Assembly (NCBI GenBank): GCA_037176705.1
Contig: CM073885.1
Span: 164,972,290-165,036,289, forward strand
Source: Molossus alvarezi
Taxonomy: Eukaryota; Chordata; Mammalia; Chiroptera; Molossidae
Direction of reading: 5' to 3'
Length of the DNA stretch: 64,000 nt
Part shown: in pieces, positions 55,801 to 60,900 of the stretch
Layout of the letters: every line of letters starts with the position of its first letter
Position numbering within the stretch: the first letter of the stretch is position 1
Position numbers and translations under genes: made by a program
Notes under the pieces: generated by a model
What the model saw: only the letters and a program-made list of their open reading frames with translations
Told to the model about the DNA's origin: nothing
Database searches by the model: none

Positions 55801-57909
55801 ACTGTATAAATATACCACATTTAGATTTTCCATTCATCACTTTTTGACATTTGGGTTGTTTTCCTTTTTACACTGTTATGAATAATGTTTCTATAAACAT
55901 CCATGTATAAATTTTTGTGTGGATGTACATTTTATTTTTTATTTTTATTCCTCACCCAAGGATATTTTTCCATTTATTATTAGACAGAGTGGGAGGGATG
56001 GGGAGAGAGAGAGAGACATCGACATGATAGAGCCACATTGACTGGTTGCCTCCCACACGACAAAACATGACCAGGGCCAGGAATGAACCACAACCGAGGT
56101 ATGTGCCCTTGACCAGAATCTAACCCGTGACTCATTGGTCCATGGGCCAACCATCTAACGGCTGAGCTGAACCGGCCAGGGCACATTTTCTTTTTTTTAA
56201 TATGTTTTTTATTGATTTATTGAGAGAGAGAAAGGGAGGGAGAAAGAGAGATAGAAACACATCAATGAGAGAGAAACATTAACATATCAACATGGATCAG
56301 TGGCCTCCTGCACGCTCCCTACTGGGGATTAAGCCTGCAGCCCAGGCATGTGCTCTGCCTGGGAACTGAAGCAGTGACCTCCTGGTACAGTACTAGGTCG
56401 ATGCTCAACCACTGAGCCACACTGCGGGGCTGGATGTACATTTGCAATTCTCTTAGGTATATAACTAGGAGTAGAATTGCTGGATCATACGGTGGTAACA
56501 CTGTTTTTCCATTTTTGAAGAACTGCTGAACTGTTTTCCAAAGTGGCTGTACCATTTTACATTCCCACCAGCAATGCACAAGGGTTTCTGCTTGACATGT
56601 TTACTTTCCTTCAGATGACCCTAGTCCACATTAGGCTTCTCTTCCTTCCATTGCTTTTTTGCTACCTACACCACCTGATTGGTCATTTAATAATTTCCTT
56701 ACTATATTGTTATTTAACTGATATAATGAATGCTTTATCTTTCCCAAATACTTATAAGCTCCTAGAAAGAAGAAAGTATATCTAGGTTTTGTTTCTTCGT
56801 CAGTGTGTACTCACCTTAGTGTATCTATAATAAATCCTCAATAAATATGTGCAAAATTAAATTGAGTATATGTATGCATAAGAAATGCTGATGATACAGT
56901 GTTTAATATATTAATACATTATAAACTGTTAAGCTTTGTTGCATTTTAATAAAAATCTTAGACTGTGATGTCTTCATGAGATAATCATTTATGCTGTTTA
57001 GATAACTAGTAAATTATAAAATTCTCTCACCTCCTTACTTCTCCTTTCCTTGTTCTTAAGAAAAATGAGATTTATGATATATTTACTCATCCACTTAAAT
57101 TATATAATTATAGAATGCATGTGTGAGAAGAAAACTTATATTTTTGTGAGTATTAAATTGTATTTGCTGATATAATGTTTTGCATGAATTGGTGATTCCT
57201 TCCCCAACTTGAGATTTGTGGAAATAAAAGAGCTTAGCTCAAATTCACTTGCAAGAGCTATCCAAATAGAAATGAATAGCTCTAAACTACAATCGGCAAT
57301 CTTGCTGATGGACCTCTGCTCTAGGATAAATAGATGAATATTTTAAGGAAGAGATTTGTATTCAATCTTATGAAAGTACCCTATAAAGGAGGTGAAAATA
57401 ACATCTCAGAACAGCGTACTAAGGGTTATTCAATAAAAATAAGTATGAGTTATACCTTCAGTAATCTTTGTTGATACAAACTCTCAAGAAGTTAGAAGCA
57501 AATAGACTCCAATTGTTTAAGGTCTGCTTACTCCTACAATAAGTTCACAGTTTGAATATTCTTCAGTGAGATCTTTTGATAATATGTCCCAATCAACTAG
57601 TTCAAGAATGAAGAATATCCTCCAAGAAATATCTGCTGAATTTCTTCTATGTCAATCCTCAAATTCATAAAAGTCATTCAAATTTTCTTAAACCAATTTT
57701 TAAGGAAAAAATTGTTTCCTAAAACACTGCTTATTGAGGGAACTAAGAATGTCTTTAAAATAGTAAAATAAAAGCTTAAAATTTAGGCAAGTTTACCTTG
57801 AAACATGAAGGTTTGCAACCAGCAAAGGGGAAAGTAAAGCATTCAGAAGGCAAATTTAAAATGAAATACAGAGGGGAAACAGTTACTTTTTTCTATTAGT
57901 GGATCCGTA

Positions 57910-57952
<43 letters not shown>

Positions 57953-60900
57953 GCAAATCAAATTTTCAGAGGTCTCTAAAATGATCTCTAGATATTATAA
58001 GTAGAATATCTTATGGATATTAAACCTTTAATTAATATGAAAAATATAATGGGAAACTAACCTTTTTAGAAACAAACATACAATTTTTACATATCCATGA
58101 AATTAAAAGGACACCTGAACCTATAGAGGAAGGTTTGAGGGCTGTATTTATTCTTTTTCCTCTCTTGGGCATTTGGCCCCTATTATGGTAGGACCCTTTG
58201 AAATACTGGACTACACTATCAGCCCCTAAAAAGAATTTCATTTGTCACCAAACATACCTGTCGCAATGGTGGGCAAGGGTCCAGCAGCAGCATTCCTTGC
58301 AAACCACTCCAGAAGGAACCCTTTCCCTGAGATTGAAGCGTCAGAAGAAAACTGAAATGTCAAGGAGTTTCCTGTGGAGCTAAAGGATTGGATCTGGGTG
58401 CCACAGTAAGTCCCAATCGGGCGGGAATGAATGCCAGCACCATCATAAATCTGCATGTAAAAAAACAAGTAAGAGAGCATTGAATTAAGACAATTACCTC
58501 TATTTTTCTTCTTTTAACAAACTAAAGAGATCTCTGATTCAGTTCCGGTCAGGGCACATGCCCTGGTGGTGGGCCTGATCCCCAGTGGGGGGCATGCAGG
58601 AGGCGGCCAGTCGATGTTCTCTCTCATGGATGTTTCTATCTTTCTCTCTCTCTCATTTCCCCTCTTTTTAAAAAAATCAATAAAGGAAAAAAAAATTTTT
58701 TTAAAGAATGCCTTATGTTATAATTTTATCATAATGGAAAAAACAAGTGAGCAAACATATCTGTTTTAAACTAAAAATGTCATTAAATATATAACATAAT
58801 TGTAATAATTTAGTATTTTAAATTTATTGATAACTTTGCTGCTGATTTACATTAATAATCATATTCTCATTGTATGCCTTACAGTAAAATTTAGTGGTAG
58901 AATAGTAGAAACCAGTATAGTCATGCACAAACAACATTTATTGGATGTGCTTTGGGACTTGAAAGGGAATTAGGAAGAAAGGGGAAAAAACAACAAGAAA
59001 GAGGGAAGGTTTAACGAGAGAAACTGAACAGGTGTTCTAAAGGAGTTCCTATCTCCACAGAAGCAAGCAGCAGAATTAATCACAGCAAAAGAATCATAGC
59101 TTGCAACAGCTTAGCACACCTTCAAAGCACTCAATAAATCTTTTTCATTTGGTTTACAATATTAAATTCCTACTTAGAGGCATCTTTTATGATAGATCCC
59201 AAACACCCAGCATGGAGCACATTTTCTTTTGATTGCACATGTGGATGGATGCTATCCAACCACAGTTCCTTTCTTTCCCTCCATCTTCTCCTAAATAATT
59301 TGGAACAAACTCATTATAATTGTTATCATAAATTTCTCTGCTGACGCTACTATATAAGCTCATGTTTTCAAACTGTGTGATAATTATTCTCTCACATACT
59401 GAGCATCTATCAAGTATTGAGTTCTATGAGAGCCATTGCAGACCCAAGATGAATAAGACGGAATCATGGACCTCCAGAATCTGACAGTAAAATAATCAAA
59501 TTCATGTATTTCACATATAGCAAAACATCAAGTTGTACATCTTCAATATGTGCAATATTTATTTGTCAAATATACCTCAATACAACTGGGGATAAAATCT
59601 GATGGTGTTTCTGAAATTGATACAACAATCAATGTCTGGGTGGCAATGATCACCACAATTTTTATATTGTCATTTATTTACTTTAAAAGGATTCTTCAAA
59701 TTTTAATACCCTAACATAAGAATAAACAGGAAATGGGAAATAAGATAGAATAAGTAATTAAGAAATACATATAGCCCTGCCGGTTTGGCTCAGCGGTTAG
59801 AGCGTTGGCCTGCGGTCCAGAGAGACCCGGATTTGGTTCCCGCTAAGGTCGTGCAGGTGGCAGCCACTCGATGTGTCCCTTTCACATTGATGTTTCTCTC
59901 TCTCTCTCCCTCCCACTCTCTCTGAACAAAAAATGAAAAAATATCCTCGGGTGAGGATATTAAAAAAAAACAAAAACATATATACTTAGACAAAGCTCAA
60001 CAGGCAAATTACAATAATAAAAGTATACAAACACATATAATACCAGAATTACCTTTGTACAGATAATACAGACGGGTAATCATGATTTAAGGCAGACAGA
60101 CCATCCCATATGATTTACAAATGCTTGAATAAACACTAACTTGCATGTATTTTGGCCAATAGCAACTCACTAAAGTTATAAGCATCAGCTGCACTTGGAA
60201 ACTCACCCTTAATTTGTCATAATGGCAGTTGTGTGTTGATTCAATGTCCATCTCCAAGATTTGACCCTGGACAACTTGAGAGGCATTCACATTTACTGTC
60301 CATCGGTAATCAGAGTTGTGAGGGTAATTCCCAGGCCATAAGGGAGAGGCAACTTTCCCATGAGTTCCCACAATATTGTCATTGCCAAATACTAGGAGGA
60401 AAAATGAAGTAGTAAATCAGACTCACTTAAAACAGCTCTTTAATCAACAAAAAGAAACAAAGGCAAGGGGTGTTGAAAAGGGGTGTTTTAATTGGCTGTG
60501 ATTTCTTTTCTGAACACTGAAAGAAATATGGCTTCCCTTTTGATTTCTGTGCTATCTATTAATTCCTGGAGAAGGGCAATTTTGTGAATGGAATTCCATC
60601 TCCGTGGAAGGTTGCTGGTGTGAGAACAAAGGATAACTTCCCATTTGGAAAGGGATTCCCAAACCCCAGGGGATTGGAGACATGGGAAGGGGATTGTTAC
60701 TAGCTCCATTCTCTAATTTTGGTTTACCTACTTAACTTTGTCTTACAAGAGAATAAAACATGTTTTTAAAAATTGTTAAGATAAGAGAATCTGACATTTG
60801 GGAACCACGTACATATCCAATAGCTAATTGTGGAAAAGTTGAGTTAGAAAATAAAAATATTTAACATTTTATGCTATTAGAAGAATACCCCGTTGTTATG

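Larger units (their letters stand above)
55435..56610 (-). repeat. Old L1 LINE fragment with two nested Ves SINEs
   Basis: L1 3' sequence in reverse orientation runs 55435-55932, is interrupted by two Ves SINEs, and resumes at about 56432 (AACTAGGAGTAGAATTGCTG). The L1 must predate both SINEs. Confidence 0.75.
54454..58257 (-). other. CUBN intron between e3 and e4 (3.8 kb)
   Basis: It contains two adjacent Ves SINEs (54530-54750 and 54808-55050), an old minus-strand L1 with two nested Ves SINEs (55435-56610), and a TG microsatellite. The stretch 56620-57900 is AT-rich and unassigned. Confidence 0.8.
58451..60206 (-). other. CUBN intron between e2 and e3
   Basis: Two Ves SINEs (58534-58700 and 59773-59978) are present; the 1.07 kb between them is AT-rich and unassigned. 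Confidence 0.8.
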
